A DNA stretch of 63,950 bases from Sphingomonas sp. CFBP 8760 (GCF_014841615.1 NZ_JACYUG010000018.1:1-63950), one strand, 5' to 3'; numbered from the stretch's first letter, positions 1 to 9,020 are shown. The notes: generated by a model from the letters alone, not told the origin. Numbers and translations: made by a program.

Positions 1-53
1 TCGAGTTCGCCTTTCACCTCAGGGGAACTCTCCACTTTTCCGGGGCAAGTCCA
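1..53 (-). mobile_element. terminal end of an IS3-type element extending out of the window
   Basis: Read on the minus strand, position 53 begins TGGACTTGCCCCGG and continues to AAAGTGGAGA near position 29. This has the 5'-TG start and length of an IS3-family terminal inverted repeat. It matches the repeat starting at 63900 at 22 of 25 bases and the IRR at 438-462 at about 16 of 25. A purine-rich GAGGTGAAAGG lies just before the edge, as expected upstream of orfA. The body of the element is outside the window. The assignment rests on terminal-repeat resemblance only. Confidence 0.6.
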
Positions 54-431
54 ATGCGTGACCATATGAGAACCGAGTTGCCACTCGCTGCCATGATGAT
101 GGCCGCTCAGCGGCAGCGTCCAGCGCCCGGCCTCATCCGCCACTCGGATCGCGGGTCGCAATATGCCGCCGGTGCCTATGTCGATCACCTGTCGGCGATC
201 CGCGCCGTGCCCTCGATGAGCCGCACCGGTAATTGCTACGACAATGCCCCGATGGAGAGTTTCTTCCACACCCTGAAGGTCGAACTGGTCCATCAATGCC
301 GCTGGGCGACCCAGGCGGAAGCTCGACAGGCGCTGTTCGGATACATCGAAGGCTATTACAACCGGCATCGGATGCACTCGGCACTCGGGTATCTAACTCC
401 CGAGCAAGCCGAGCAGCGCATGACCAGCTAA
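54..431 (+). pseudogene. IS3-family transposase OrfB, 5'-truncated remnant
   Basis: This encodes the last 125 residues of an IS3-family OrfB (rve / DDE integrase core). The block HSDRGSQYAA contains the second catalytic Asp. The later N-x-Y-D-N-A-P-M-E-S-F-F stretch carries the catalytic Glu, and the C-terminal YNRHRMHSALGYLTP is typical of the family. The N-terminal HTH-like region and first catalytic Asp are missing, because the sequence joins directly to another IS terminus at position 53. The ATG at 54 is only the first methionine after the junction. The fragment cannot encode an active transposase and probably arose when one IS inserted into another. Confidence 0.85.
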
Positions 432-437
432 CCCAGC

Positions 438-462
438 GTGTCCGTCGAACCAGGGAAAGATC
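438..462 (+). repeat. IS3-type right inverted repeat (IRR) of the remnant
   Basis: Seven bases after the remnant orfB stop, a 25-base segment ends in AAAGATCA and agrees at about 16 of 25 positions with the IS terminus at 29-53. It has the terminal CA expected of IS3-family right ends. It marks where the IS3 remnant ends and the interrupted IS701-type transposase begins. Confidence 0.6.
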
Positions 463-1101
463 ACCGTATCCGGCGTCTGCCAGCACGCAGCCAAAGCGCG
501 CACCAGCAGTTCTGATCCGGTCGATCTCCTCTATCGCGATCTCCGGCTTGGTCAGGACGACCCGACGGTCATCGGGGACCTTCGCCTTCGCCATGCGCTC
601 TGGATCGCTGGTCCAGCTTTCTGGTAGGAACAAGCGGAGGCCAACCATCACCGGCACCTCGCGTGATGCCAGCGTCACCGAAACCAGTGTCTGACAGTTC
701 GCATTCTTGCCAAGCGAAGATGCATATTGCGGCGCCACACCGACGGAGTGACGGCCTTTCTTCGGCATTGCCGTGTCATCGATGACGAGGAACGCGCCGG
801 TGCCACCAACCAGCCGGTCGGCCTCCTTTAGCAGCGCGGCTTGGAGCGGAGCGCTCTCCCATATCCCTGCTGCGACGAAATGATGAAGCTGATCGTAGCC
901 GGCTTCGCCGCCCCGGGCGGCCATCGGCTGCACGCTCTTGCGGTCGCCAGGACCAAACAGACCGGCGACATACTGCGGGCACATCTTGCGCCGCGCTGGA
1001 TGGGACAGCCCCGCCAGAAACGGCTCAAGCCATCGCTCCAGATCGGTCCGCCAACTCTCATCCACCGCCATCGTCCTAAGTCCGCCAGCATACACCGACA
1101 A
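463..1101 (-). pseudogene. IS701-family (DDE_5) transposase, 3'-truncated
   Basis: Reading leftwards from 1101 (or the second Met at 1071, MAVDESWRTDLERWLEPF), about 210 residues match the N-terminal half of IS701-type transposases. Recognisable blocks are LFGPGDRKSVQPMAAR, the first catalytic-Asp region FLVIDDTAMPKKG, SVGVAPQYASSLGKNANCQ, and VLADAGYG at the truncation. Immediately after that block the frame runs into the IS3 remnant, and the remaining codons to 133 are read out of IS3 sequence in antisense. The 3' half of the gene is absent. The element sits directly downstream of fdhD, whose stop codon is at 1153-1155. It is non-functional. Confidence 0.85.
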
Positions 1102-1152
1102 ATGGGAATCAACGACAATTCAAGCTGGTTCCTTCAACCTGCCAAAGTAGTG

Positions 1153-1974
1153 CTAGCCGGTCGACCCCCGTGGTCGCTGTTCTTCGCGACCACTCGCAAA
1201 CCTGTTCCACGGATCGTTGACCACCAGCATCGCGTCGCCCCGGGCGAGGGCGATCAGGGTCAGGCCGTGGGCCTCCGCATGCTCGATCGCCAGCGTCGTC
1301 GGGGCGGATACCCCGACCAGCAGCGGGGCGCCTGCGATCAGCGCCTTGTCGACCATCTCGAAACTGATCCGTGAGGTGACGAGGATAAACCCCTCGATCG
1401 CAGCCCCTGCCAATCCGCCGACCAGCTTGTCGAGCGCGTTGTGGCGTCCGACATCCTCATAGGCCGCCACGATCCGTCCCTCGGTGTCGCAGGCCACTGC
1501 GGCATGGGTGGCGCCGGTCGCGGCGTTCAGCGGCTGATGATCGCGAACGTTCGCCAACGCCGTGAACAGGGCGGCGGTCGTGGTCCGCGGCGGCGGAGCG
1601 ACGGGAGCAGGGCGGCGGAGCTGTTCCAGCCCGGCGATCCCGCACAGCCCGCAGCTGGTGTCGCTGGTACGGTGGCGAACGCGGTCCTGGATGCGACCCC
1701 GGCAACGATCGGCCAGCGTGATGCGGACGATCCAGCCATCGGCCGTCTCGAAGGGGTCGATGTCGATCACGTCCGCGGCGTCGTCCGCCAGCCGTTCGGT
1801 CAGCATGAAACCGGTCGCGAACGCGGCCAGATCGACCGGCGTCATCATCATCACGGCATAGCCGAGACCGTCGACCTCGATCGAGACCGGCACCTCCACC
1901 GCGATCGTTCGCTCGCCTGCCGTCGTCCCGTCTGGCCTCAGCAGGGTGACGGCGCGCGTCCGGCCACCCGTCAC
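1153..1974 (-). CDS. fdhD: FdhD, sulfurtransferase for formate-dehydrogenase-type molybdoenzymes
   Basis: FdhD moves sulfur from a cysteine desulfurase to the molybdenum cofactor of formate-dehydrogenase-like enzymes in the cytoplasm. Family signatures seen are EVPVSIEVDG, the D-T-S-C-G-L-C-G stretch holding the conserved CxxC cysteines, YEDVGRHNALDKL and VTSRISFEMV. The start chosen is the GTG at 1974, which overlaps the mobA stop as GTGA. A longer frame runs to 2235 but only crosses mobA antisense to no known domain. The length of about 273 residues is normal. The gene is the last of a three-gene operon with mobA and the molybdoenzyme, which it presumably serves. An IS remnant begins just past its 3' end. 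Confidence 0.9.
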   Translation of the reverse strand: MTGGRTRAVTLLRPDGTTAGERTIAVEVPVSIEVDGLGYAVMMMTPVDLAAFATGFMLTERLADDAADVIDIDPFETADGWIVRITLADRCRGRIQDRVRHRTSDTSCGLCGIAGLEQLRRPAPVAPPPRTTTAALFTALANVRDHQPLNAATGATHAAVACDTEGRIVAAYEDVGRHNALDKLVGGLAGAAIEGFILVTSRISFEMVDKALIAGAPLLVGVSAPTTLAIEHAEAHGLTLIALARGDAMLVVNDPWNRFASGREEQRPRGSTG

Positions 1975-2483
1975 AACGCCATCAGGTCCTCGACCGTATT
2001 GACGTTGGCCAACGGGGTGGGCGACATGATCGGCAACGCGCCGACGCTGCGCGCCCAGCCGCGTACCGATCGATTGGGCGCTATCTCGATATGCGACAGC
2101 AGATGCGCCCCCAGTGCTGCCGACCAGTGCCCCAGGACCGGCGCATCCTCGCAATAGGCGGGGCCGCGTTCGAGAAGGGCGGGGATCAGCGCGTCGGGAA
2201 GGCGCGGCATGTCGCAGCCGATCGTCAGCACGCACCGGAACCCGTGGGAGGCGGCATGATCGAGTGCCGCGGCGATCCCGCCCAGCGGCCCCAGTCCCTC
2301 TCGCGGCAGGTCGGGCAGTCCGCCCGCGCGCGTGCCGACGACGATCACGTCATCGGCATGGCGGCGGAGCGTGGCCATGGCATGATCGATCAGCGATTGC
2401 CCGCCCAACATCGCCTGCGCCTTGTCAGACCCGAAGCGCGACGACAGTCCGCCCGCCAGGACCGCGCCGAGCAGCCGGCTCAT
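1971..2483 (-). CDS. mobA: MobA, molybdenum cofactor guanylyltransferase
   Basis: MobA transfers GMP from GTP to molybdopterin to make the MGD cofactor used by DMSO-reductase-family enzymes. The N-terminal nucleotide-binding motif LAGGLSSRFGSDKA (about residues 9-22), the G-P-L-G-G-I block near residue 66 and the metal-binding IGCDMP (about residue 92) are all present. At 170 residues it is slightly short for the family (about 190) but has every core motif. Its ATG overlaps the stop of the upstream molybdoenzyme (ATGA) and its stop overlaps the fdhD start (GTGA). Tight translational coupling of cofactor maturation with the target enzyme is therefore likely. Confidence 0.9.
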   Translation of the reverse strand: MSRLLGAVLAGGLSSRFGSDKAQAMLGGQSLIDHAMATLRRHADDVIVVGTRAGGLPDLPREGLGPLGGIAAALDHAASHGFRCVLTIGCDMPRLPDALIPALLERGPAYCEDAPVLGHWSAALGAHLLSHIEIAPNRSVRGWARSVGALPIMSPTPLANVNTVEDLMAL

Positions 2484-4762
2484 GTCCGGATGCGCACCGG
2501 CACCGACTTGGCCGCCGGCACGTGGCTTTCCAGAGCGTGGTGTTCGAGCGGGATCAGGTAATTGAGTTCGGGATAATAGCCGGCGATCGTTCCTTCGGGG
2601 ATGTTGTATTCGACGATGCGCAGGCCATCCACGACGCGGTCGACCCCGTCATCGGCATCGCTTTCCAGCGCGATCGTATCACCGTCGTTGCGACCTAGCC
2701 GCAGGATATCGGCACGGTTCATCATCACCACCATCCGCGTGCCCTTGATGCCGCGGAAACGGTCGTCATAGCCATAGATGGTCGTGTTGAACTGGTCGTT
2801 CGAGCGCAACGTCACCAGCCGGAACCGCCCGTCCTTTTCCGCGAAGCCACTGGAGTTGAGGGCGCGCGGTACGTTGAACTCCGCCTTGCCGCTTTCCGTC
2901 TGCCATTCGCGATGCGCGGCGGGATTGCCCTTCCAGAAACCGCCCGGCTCGAACAGGCGTTCATTGTAGTTGGCGAACTTGTCAGGATAGACATTCTCGA
3001 TCGCATGGCGGACGAGGCCATAGTCGCCGACCCATGCGTCCCAGTCGACATTGGGATTGGGCGGCAGCACCGCCTTGGCGATGCCGGCGACGATCGCCGG
3101 TTCGGACAGCAGCGTTTCGGCCGCCGGAGTCGCCTTGCCGACCGATCCGTAGATATGGCTGAACGAATCCTCCATCGACACCGCCTGCCGGCCGCTCGCC
3201 TGCATGTCCTGCTCCATCCGGCCCAGACAGGGGAGGATATAGGATTGCTTGCCCGGTACCAGATGGCTCTTGTTCAACTTGGTGGCGATGTGGACGGTGA
3301 TCGGCAGATTGGCCCATGCCTTCTTCATCGCGGCATGTTCGGGTGTCGCACGCAGGAAGTTGCCGCCGAGCTGGACGAAACCTTGCGCGGTGCCGGCGAT
3401 GATCTCGCGGCACGCCTCCACCGTGTCCCAGCCCTTTTCGGTCGGCGGTTCGAACTCGAACAGTTCCTTCAGCCGCTCGACCGGCGCCAGTTCGGTCTTC
3501 TCGGTGATGCCGACGGTACGCTGGCCCTGCACGTTGCTGTGCCCGCGCACCGGCCCCGGTCCCGCCCCCTCGCGGCCGATGTTGCCGCGCAGCAGCAGGA
3601 AGTTGATGAGCATGTACAGGCTGTCCATGCCGTAGCGGTGCTGGGTGATGCCCATGCCGTAGACTGCGATTACCCGCTCCGCCTTGGCGTAGACCCGCGC
3701 GGCACCCTCGATGGCGTTGCGGCTGAGGCCACTTTCATGGACGATCTCGTCCCAGTGCGCGTTGCGGCAGAAAGTGGCGAACTCGTCGAAGCGTACGGTA
3801 TGCTGCTCGATGAAATGATGGTCGAGCACGCGGGGACCGCCCTCCGCCACCGCACGGTCGTCCGCCTCGATCACATATTTGCACATGCCCAGGATCGCGG
3901 CGATGTCGCCGCCGGCCTTTACCTGGTGATACTGGCTGGAGATCCGGGTCGGCTTGCCCCCTGCCATCTGCACCGGGTTCTGCGGATCGGCGAACCGTTC
4001 CCAGCCACGCTCGCGCAGCGGGTTGAACGTGACGATCTCCACGCCGCGATCCGCGCAGTCCTTCAGCGTGTGCAGCATCCGCGGCGCATTGGTGCCGACA
4101 TTCTGCCCGAACGCGAAGATCGCGTCGCACTTGTCGTAATCCTCCATCTGGATGGTCGCGACGGGCGATCCGATCGCGTTCTTCATCCCGACCGAGGTGG
4201 TCTCGTGGCACATGTTGGATGAATCGGGAAGGTTCTGTTGCCCCCACATCCGGGCGAACAGCCCGTACATGAACGATGTTTCAAGGCTGGCGCGGCCGGA
4301 CGCGTAGAGCACGACCTTGGTCGGATCGCACGCCTTCAGCGTGGTGCCGATCGCGTCGAACGCCTCCTGCCAGCCGACCGCGACATATTTGTCGGTGGCG
4401 GCATCGTATTTCATCGGATGGGTCAACCGACCGGCCTGCTCCAGATCGTAATCGGGCCAGCTTTCCAGTTCGGAGACGGTATGCTGCTGGAAAAAATCGG
4501 GGGTCACGCGCAGCCCGGTCAATTCCCACGCGGTCGCCTTCGCGCCGTTCTCGCAGAATTCGGCGATGTGCGGCTTGGCGGGCTTTCCCCACGCGCAACT
4601 GACGCACATCACGCCTTCCGGTTTGTTCTGACGGCGCAGCGCATCGAGCAGGTCGGGGCTGATGCCCTCCTTGGGCAGTATCCTGGACATGCCCTTCATC
4701 GAACCCCAGCCCCCGGCAGGAGCGGTATATTCCTTGATTACCACGTCTTTATCGTCGCTCAT
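2480..4762 (-). CDS. FdhF/YdeP-family molybdopterin oxidoreductase
   Basis: This is a 760-residue protein of the formate-dehydrogenase-alpha-like YdeP branch of the DMSO reductase superfamily. The N-terminus carries Cys53, Cys56 and Cys70 in CVSCAWGKP...FCENGAKA, which resembles a reduced iron-sulfur site. Cys185 in SSNMCHETT occupies the position of the catalytic Sec/Cys of formate dehydrogenase. Molybdopterin-binding stretches follow (FGQNVGTNAPR, HVPxxHSN-type region), and the C-terminal molydopterin-dinucleotide-binding domain includes TLRSNDQFNTTIYGYDDR. No electron-transfer subunit is adjacent. The gene leads an operon with mobA and fdhD. The true substrate of YdeP-type enzymes is unsettled, so formate oxidation is only one possibility. 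No signal peptide is seen; it is likely cytoplasmic. Confidence 0.85.
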   Translation of the reverse strand: MSDDKDVVIKEYTAPAGGWGSMKGMSRILPKEGISPDLLDALRRQNKPEGVMCVSCAWGKPAKPHIAEFCENGAKATAWELTGLRVTPDFFQQHTVSELESWPDYDLEQAGRLTHPMKYDAATDKYVAVGWQEAFDAIGTTLKACDPTKVVLYASGRASLETSFMYGLFARMWGQQNLPDSSNMCHETTSVGMKNAIGSPVATIQMEDYDKCDAIFAFGQNVGTNAPRMLHTLKDCADRGVEIVTFNPLRERGWERFADPQNPVQMAGGKPTRISSQYHQVKAGGDIAAILGMCKYVIEADDRAVAEGGPRVLDHHFIEQHTVRFDEFATFCRNAHWDEIVHESGLSRNAIEGAARVYAKAERVIAVYGMGITQHRYGMDSLYMLINFLLLRGNIGREGAGPGPVRGHSNVQGQRTVGITEKTELAPVERLKELFEFEPPTEKGWDTVEACREIIAGTAQGFVQLGGNFLRATPEHAAMKKAWANLPITVHIATKLNKSHLVPGKQSYILPCLGRMEQDMQASGRQAVSMEDSFSHIYGSVGKATPAAETLLSEPAIVAGIAKAVLPPNPNVDWDAWVGDYGLVRHAIENVYPDKFANYNERLFEPGGFWKGNPAAHREWQTESGKAEFNVPRALNSSGFAEKDGRFRLVTLRSNDQFNTTIYGYDDRFRGIKGTRMVVMMNRADILRLGRNDGDTIALESDADDGVDRVVDGLRIVEYNIPEGTIAGYYPELNYLIPLEHHALESHVPAAKSVPVRIRT

Positions 4763-4871
4763 GCCATCCTCCGCTTGGCAGCGGAACGCGCCGGGGCGGG
4801 GTTTCGATGCGGGGCAGGTTCAAATTCCCCGTCGATACGCCTAGATGAGCGTAACATTGCAGGATCGTTCG

Positions 4872-5840
4872 ATGACCACCCATACCACGCGCATGCTGAT
4901 TCTCGGTTCCGGCCCCGCCGGGCTGTCCGCCGCCATCTATGGCGCACGGGCGGGAATGGCGCCGATCGTGGTGCAGGGCATCCAGCCCGGCGGCCAGTTG
5001 ACCACGACGACCGATGTCGAGAACTATCCCGGCTTCGCCGACGTGATCCAGGGCCCGTGGCTGATGGAGCAGATGCAGAAGCAGGCTGAGCATGTCGGCA
5101 CCCGCCTGATGTGGGACACCATCGTCGAGGTCGACCTGTCGCGCCGCCCGTTCCGCCTGATCGGTGACGGCGGCGACGTGTACGAGGGCGAGGTGCTGGT
5201 GATCGCCACCGGGGCGCAGGCCAAGTGGCTGGGGCTGGAAAGCGAGGACGCGATGAAGGGCAAGGGCGTATCCGCCTGTGCCACCTGCGACGGATTCTTC
5301 TATCGCGGCAAGAAGGTGGCGGTGATCGGCGGCGGCAACACCGCGGTCGAGGAGGCGCTATACCTGACCAACCACAGCGACGACGTGACGCTGATCCACC
5401 GTCGCGACACCCTGCGCGCGGAACGCATCCTGCAGGAACGCCTCCACGCCCATCCCGCGATCACGGTGTTGTGGAACAAGGAAGTCCGCGAATTCGTCGA
5501 CGGCGGCGGCAATGCCGGCCTCGTCGCGCTCGATCTGGAGGATACCGTCACCGGCGAGCATAGCCGTCTCGATGTCGAGGGCGGTTTCGTCGCGATCGGT
5601 CATCATCCCGCGACCGAACTGTTCCGTGGCCACCTCGCGCTCGACGACGATGGCTATATCGCGGTCGAGACGGGATCGACCCGTACCAGCGTGGCCGGCG
5701 TGTTCGCGTGCGGCGACGTGGCGGACAAGATCTATCGTCAGGCGGTGACCGCCGCCGGTACCGGTTGCATGGCCGCGCTCGATGCCGAGCGCTTCCTGGC
5801 GGCAGCGGAGTTCGAGGAGCTGGCCGAAGCGGCGGAGTAA
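4872..5840 (+). CDS. trxB: thioredoxin reductase
   Basis: This NADPH- and FAD-dependent enzyme reduces thioredoxin. It shows the FAD-binding GSGPAG (residues 12-17), the redox centre Cys136-Ala-Thr-Cys139, the NADPH site GGGNTA (about 153-158) and the C-terminal FAD motif GVFACGDV. The start at 4872 gives 322 residues, the usual length. An in-frame ATG at 4845 would add nine residues with no family counterpart. It diverges from the molybdoenzyme operon across about 110 bases and converges with the acyl carrier protein gene. A GC-rich hairpin spans the short gap with that gene. Confidence 0.96.
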   Translation: MTTHTTRMLILGSGPAGLSAAIYGARAGMAPIVVQGIQPGGQLTTTTDVENYPGFADVIQGPWLMEQMQKQAEHVGTRLMWDTIVEVDLSRRPFRLIGDGGDVYEGEVLVIATGAQAKWLGLESEDAMKGKGVSACATCDGFFYRGKKVAVIGGGNTAVEEALYLTNHSDDVTLIHRRDTLRAERILQERLHAHPAITVLWNKEVREFVDGGGNAGLVALDLEDTVTGEHSRLDVEGGFVAIGHHPATELFRGHLALDDDGYIAVETGSTRTSVAGVFACGDVADKIYRQAVTAAGTGCMAALDAERFLAAAEFEELAEAAE

Positions 5841-5856
5841 CGCCGCCGCCGGATCG

Positions 5857-6120
5857 TCAGGCGACGGCGGCCTTGCGTCGCACGAAATCGGCCAGCGAGC
5901 CGAACGTCTCCAGCATGTCGCCATCGACTTCGTCATCCTCGATCAGGATGCCGATCCGGTCTTCCAGTTCGGTCAGGACGCCTGCGACCGCCATCGAATC
6001 GAGTTCGGGCAGCGCGCCGAACAGCGGCGTGTCGTCCGTGAAAGCGGCGACGCGGTCGGCGGACAGGCCGAGGGTATCGGCCAGCACGCCGCGAACCTGA
6101 TCGTCGATTGGGTTGCGCAT
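5857..6120 (-). CDS. acyl carrier protein, probably exosortase-locus associated
   Basis: This is an 87-residue four-helix acyl carrier protein. Ser42 in the ELDSMAV motif is the expected phosphopantetheine attachment site. Acidic residues (EDRIGILIEDDEVD) follow in helix III, as in genuine ACPs. The ATG at 6120 has GGACAGG about six bases upstream; an earlier ATG at 6126 is too close to that site. The gene diverges from the acyl-CoA ligase at 6169, and such ACP/ligase/decarboxylase sets are typical companions of PEP-CTERM/exosortase systems. It is therefore more likely a dedicated carrier than the fatty-acid-synthesis AcpP, which is an inference from context. Confidence 0.85.
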   Translation of the reverse strand: MRNPIDDQVRGVLADTLGLSADRVAAFTDDTPLFGALPELDSMAVAGVLTELEDRIGILIEDDEVDGDMLETFGSLADFVRRKAAVA

Positions 6121-6168
6121 CGTCATCCTGTCCCCCGGCTTCGTTGCGCGGCGCGGTAGCGTGCGGGG

Positions 6169-7725
6169 ATGAAAACGGCAACGGCCCTGCTATGGGGCCC
6201 TGCTATGTCCCCGGTGATGAACGCCCCCGATCCTGTTCCCCGCCCGCTCGACCGGCTGACGCTGCGCGGGGCGCCAGAGGCGACGGCGCTGGTCGATCGG
6301 GCGGGAGTGCTGACCTACGCGGCGCTGGAGGATGCGGTCGCCGCCGCTGCGGCATGGCTGGCCCGGCAAGGCGCCATGCCGGGCGACCGGGTGGCGACGT
6401 GGCTGCCCAAGACGCGGACCGCCTGTGTGATGCCGCTCGCCGCGGTGCGGGCGGGACTGGTCCATGTGCCGGTCAATCCCGCACTTCGCCGCGCGCAGGT
6501 GGCGCATATCCTGGCCGACAGCGGTGCGCGTCTGCTCGTCACCCAGCCGTCGCGGGCGGGGACCCTCGTTCCGGATGACGTGCCGGCGGACTGTGCCGTG
6601 GTCCCCGAGGCTACCGTGCCGTTGGCGGGCGGGGGAATGGCGCCGTCCGATGCGGACCCGGCCACCCTGGCGGCGATCCTCTACACGTCCGGATCGACCG
6701 GCCGGCCCAAGGGCGTGATGCTCAGCCATGCCAATCTGTGGCTGGGGGCGATCGCGGTGGCGCATTATCTGCGGCTGACCCCGGCGGACCGGGTGCTGGG
6801 CGTCCTGCCGCTGGGGTTCGACTACGGGCAGAACCAGTTGTTCTCGACATGGGCGGCGGGGGCGGCGGTGGCGCCGATCGACTATCTGACCGCACGGGAC
6901 GTGGTGAAGGCGGTCGAGCGGACGGGCGCGACGACGCTGGCGGGGGTGCCGCCGCTATGGACGCAGTTGCTGGAGGCGGAGTGGCCGGCGGATACCGCCG
7001 CACGGCTGCACCGCCTGACCAATTCCGGCGGCGCGCTGACCCCGCGGATGATACGGGCGCTGCGCCAGCGGTTCCCGGCGGCCGACGTCTATCCGATGTA
7101 CGGGCTGACCGAGGCGTTCCGGTCGACCTATCTCGATCCCGCGCTGGTCGATGCCCATCCCGATTCGATCGGCCGGGCAATCCCGTTCGCGGAGGTGATG
7201 GCGGTCCGTCCCGACGGGACACGCGCTGGGGCCGGGGAGGCCGGTGAACTGGTCCATGCCGGGCCGCTGGTGGCGCAGGGGTACTGGCGCGATGCGGCGC
7301 GGACCGCGCAGCGGTTCCGCCCCGCCCCTGGCTTCGCCCGCTCGGGGGGGGGCGCGGTATGGTCTGGCGATACCGTGACGGAGGATGCGGACGGCCTGTT
7401 CCGGTTCGTCGGTCGCGATGACGAGATGATCAAGAGCGCCGGCCACCGCATCAGCCCGCAGGAAGTGGAGGAAGCGATCCTCGCGGGCGGGGAAGCGCGC
7501 GAGGCGGTGGCGGTCGGCGTCGCCGATGAGCGGCAGGGGCAGGTGATCGCGGTGGCGCTGGCCGGCGAGCCGATGGCGGAGGTGGCGCTGCGTGCCCGCC
7601 TCCGCATCGACCTGCCGGGTTTCATGCAACCCGTTCGCTATGCCTGGCATGCGGTCCTGCCCCGCAATGCCAATGGCAAGCTGGACCGCGCCGCGATCCG
7701 GGCGGCGCTGTCAGGCGCGGACTAA
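6169..7725 (+). CDS. acyl-CoA ligase (AMP-forming), exosortase A-associated type
   Basis: This is an ANL-superfamily adenylating enzyme that activates a carboxylate as acyl-AMP and then as a thioester. The P-loop-like ILYTSGSTGRPKGV lies near residue 170, MYGLTEAFRS near 310, the adenylate-binding WSGDTV and FVGRDDEMIKSAGHRISPQE hinge near 405-440, and the catalytic Lys in NGKLDR near the C-terminus. The length of 518 matches exosortase-associated ligases. Other possible starts are ATG 6205 and ATG 6217; 6169 has only a weak GGGG upstream. It faces an ACP gene and is followed by a PEP-CTERM protein and a PLP decarboxylase, which supports a role in the exosortase-linked pathway. The natural acid substrate is unknown. 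Confidence 0.85.
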   Translation: MKTATALLWGPAMSPVMNAPDPVPRPLDRLTLRGAPEATALVDRAGVLTYAALEDAVAAAAAWLARQGAMPGDRVATWLPKTRTACVMPLAAVRAGLVHVPVNPALRRAQVAHILADSGARLLVTQPSRAGTLVPDDVPADCAVVPEATVPLAGGGMAPSDADPATLAAILYTSGSTGRPKGVMLSHANLWLGAIAVAHYLRLTPADRVLGVLPLGFDYGQNQLFSTWAAGAAVAPIDYLTARDVVKAVERTGATTLAGVPPLWTQLLEAEWPADTAARLHRLTNSGGALTPRMIRALRQRFPAADVYPMYGLTEAFRSTYLDPALVDAHPDSIGRAIPFAEVMAVRPDGTRAGAGEAGELVHAGPLVAQGYWRDAARTAQRFRPAPGFARSGGGAVWSGDTVTEDADGLFRFVGRDDEMIKSAGHRISPQEVEEAILAGGEAREAVAVGVADERQGQVIAVALAGEPMAEVALRARLRIDLPGFMQPVRYAWHAVLPRNANGKLDRAAIRAALSGAD

Positions 7726-8883
7726 CGCCCGGCCGCGGCGGCGCAGGGAGCCGCCGATCAGGGCGAAACCGCCCAGCATCATCGCCCAGCTCGACGGCTC
7801 CGGCACCATCGAGGCGAACAGGGTGACGGCGGCGCGCGCCCGGTCCGGTGCATCCGCGAACACCCCGTCGACGCCCGCGTTCAGGAAGGCGAGGAATTCG
7901 GCCTGGTCGTTGCCAAAGGCATTGGCGCTGCTGCCGTTCCTGAGGTTGGTCGGCAGGAAGGTGTTTTCCGGGCGGAAGGTGTAGGGCACCACCAGCAGTC
8001 CCGCCGCATGGGCATCCGCGATCACCGAACTAGGATTGGCCAGCCGCCCGGCCGCATCGCGCGGGATCAGCACGCTCTTGTCGGTGCTGAGCACGTCGGC
8101 ATAGGCCTTGACGCCGGCCAGCCCGGCGGTGGTCAGCAGATCGCCATAGGTGCGGGTATCGCCCGATGCGATGAAATCCCACGGCCGTCCGCCGCGCGTA
8201 GTCATCAGCTGGACCAGCGGCACTTCGGTCAGCTTGTTCAGTTCGACCAGATTGGCGACCTCGAACGACTGGATGAAGACGTTGGCATCCTTGCCGGTAT
8301 AGCCGTTCGTGTTCAGCGTCGCGACCAGCGGTTCCTCCATCGACAGACCGAGCCGGTCGAAATAGGTCGGATGCTTGGTTTCGGGGATGATGCCGATCTT
8401 GCGACCCGTCTCGATCTCCTTCTGCTTCACCAGATCGATCACCTCCTGCAGGGTCGGCACCTGGAACTGGCCGTTATAGGCGGTGTTGCCGGGGCGGGTG
8501 CCGGGGATGCGTTCCTCGGCGCGCAGCGTCTTCAGCTCGGCGAGCGTGAAATCCTCGGTGAACCAGCCGGTCATGCGGACGCCGTCGATCGTCTTGGTCG
8601 TCCGGCGGCTGGCGAATTCCGGGCGGTCGGCGACGTCGGTGGTGCCGCCGATCTCGTTCTCGTGCCGCGCGACGAGGATGCCGTCCTTGGTGGAAACGAG
8701 GTCGGGCTCGATGAAATCCGCGCCCTGTTCGATCGCCAGCGTATAGGAGGCGAGGGTGTGTTCGGGGCGATAGGCACTGGCACCGCGATGCGCGAAGACG
8801 ATCGGGGTCGCAGCCTCGGCGGCGGCGCCCAGCCCGGTGACGCCGGCAAGAAGAAGGGTGGCGAAACGGATATGACGTGGCAT
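7711..8883 (-). CDS. glycerophosphodiester phosphodiesterase with PEP-CTERM sorting signal
   Basis: This secreted phosphodiesterase hydrolyses glycerophosphodiesters to glycerol-3-phosphate and an alcohol. The start at 8883 gives a signal peptide (RFATLLLAGVTGLGAAAEA) followed by FAHRGASAYRPEHT. That block holds the two catalytic-type His/Arg residues and the first metal Glu region of the GDPD fold, and EPDLVSTKDG supplies further metal ligands. The C-terminus ends VPEPSSWAMMLGGFALIGG then RRRGR, a textbook PEP-CTERM tripartite signal (PEP motif, membrane helix, basic tail). The protein (390 residues) is therefore predicted to be processed by an exosortase, which is not encoded here. The 3' end overlaps the ligase gene convergently by 15 bases. 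Confidence 0.92.
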   Translation of the reverse strand: MPRHIRFATLLLAGVTGLGAAAEAATPIVFAHRGASAYRPEHTLASYTLAIEQGADFIEPDLVSTKDGILVARHENEIGGTTDVADRPEFASRRTTKTIDGVRMTGWFTEDFTLAELKTLRAEERIPGTRPGNTAYNGQFQVPTLQEVIDLVKQKEIETGRKIGIIPETKHPTYFDRLGLSMEEPLVATLNTNGYTGKDANVFIQSFEVANLVELNKLTEVPLVQLMTTRGGRPWDFIASGDTRTYGDLLTTAGLAGVKAYADVLSTDKSVLIPRDAAGRLANPSSVIADAHAAGLLVVPYTFRPENTFLPTNLRNGSSANAFGNDQAEFLAFLNAGVDGVFADAPDRARAAVTLFASMVPEPSSWAMMLGGFALIGGSLRRRGRALVRA

Positions 8884-9020
8884 GGATACTGCTCCCCGAA
8901 CGCGGCATCGGGTGCCGCCCTGACCGGGTATTAACCATGGGTTCGCATCAGAACCGTGACAGATCGATAAAGGCTTTGTGACAGCGTCGATATGATCGAT
9001 CCACGACGAGGAGCCGGCCG

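Noticed and set aside
133..460. C-terminal part of the 322-residue minus-strand frame
   Set aside because: These codons are antisense of the IS3 remnant; only the part above 462 is IS701 transposase.
1975..2235. N-terminal extension of the fdhD frame
   Set aside because: It overlaps mobA in another frame and shows no FdhD homology; the GTG at 1974 with GTGA overlap is a better start.
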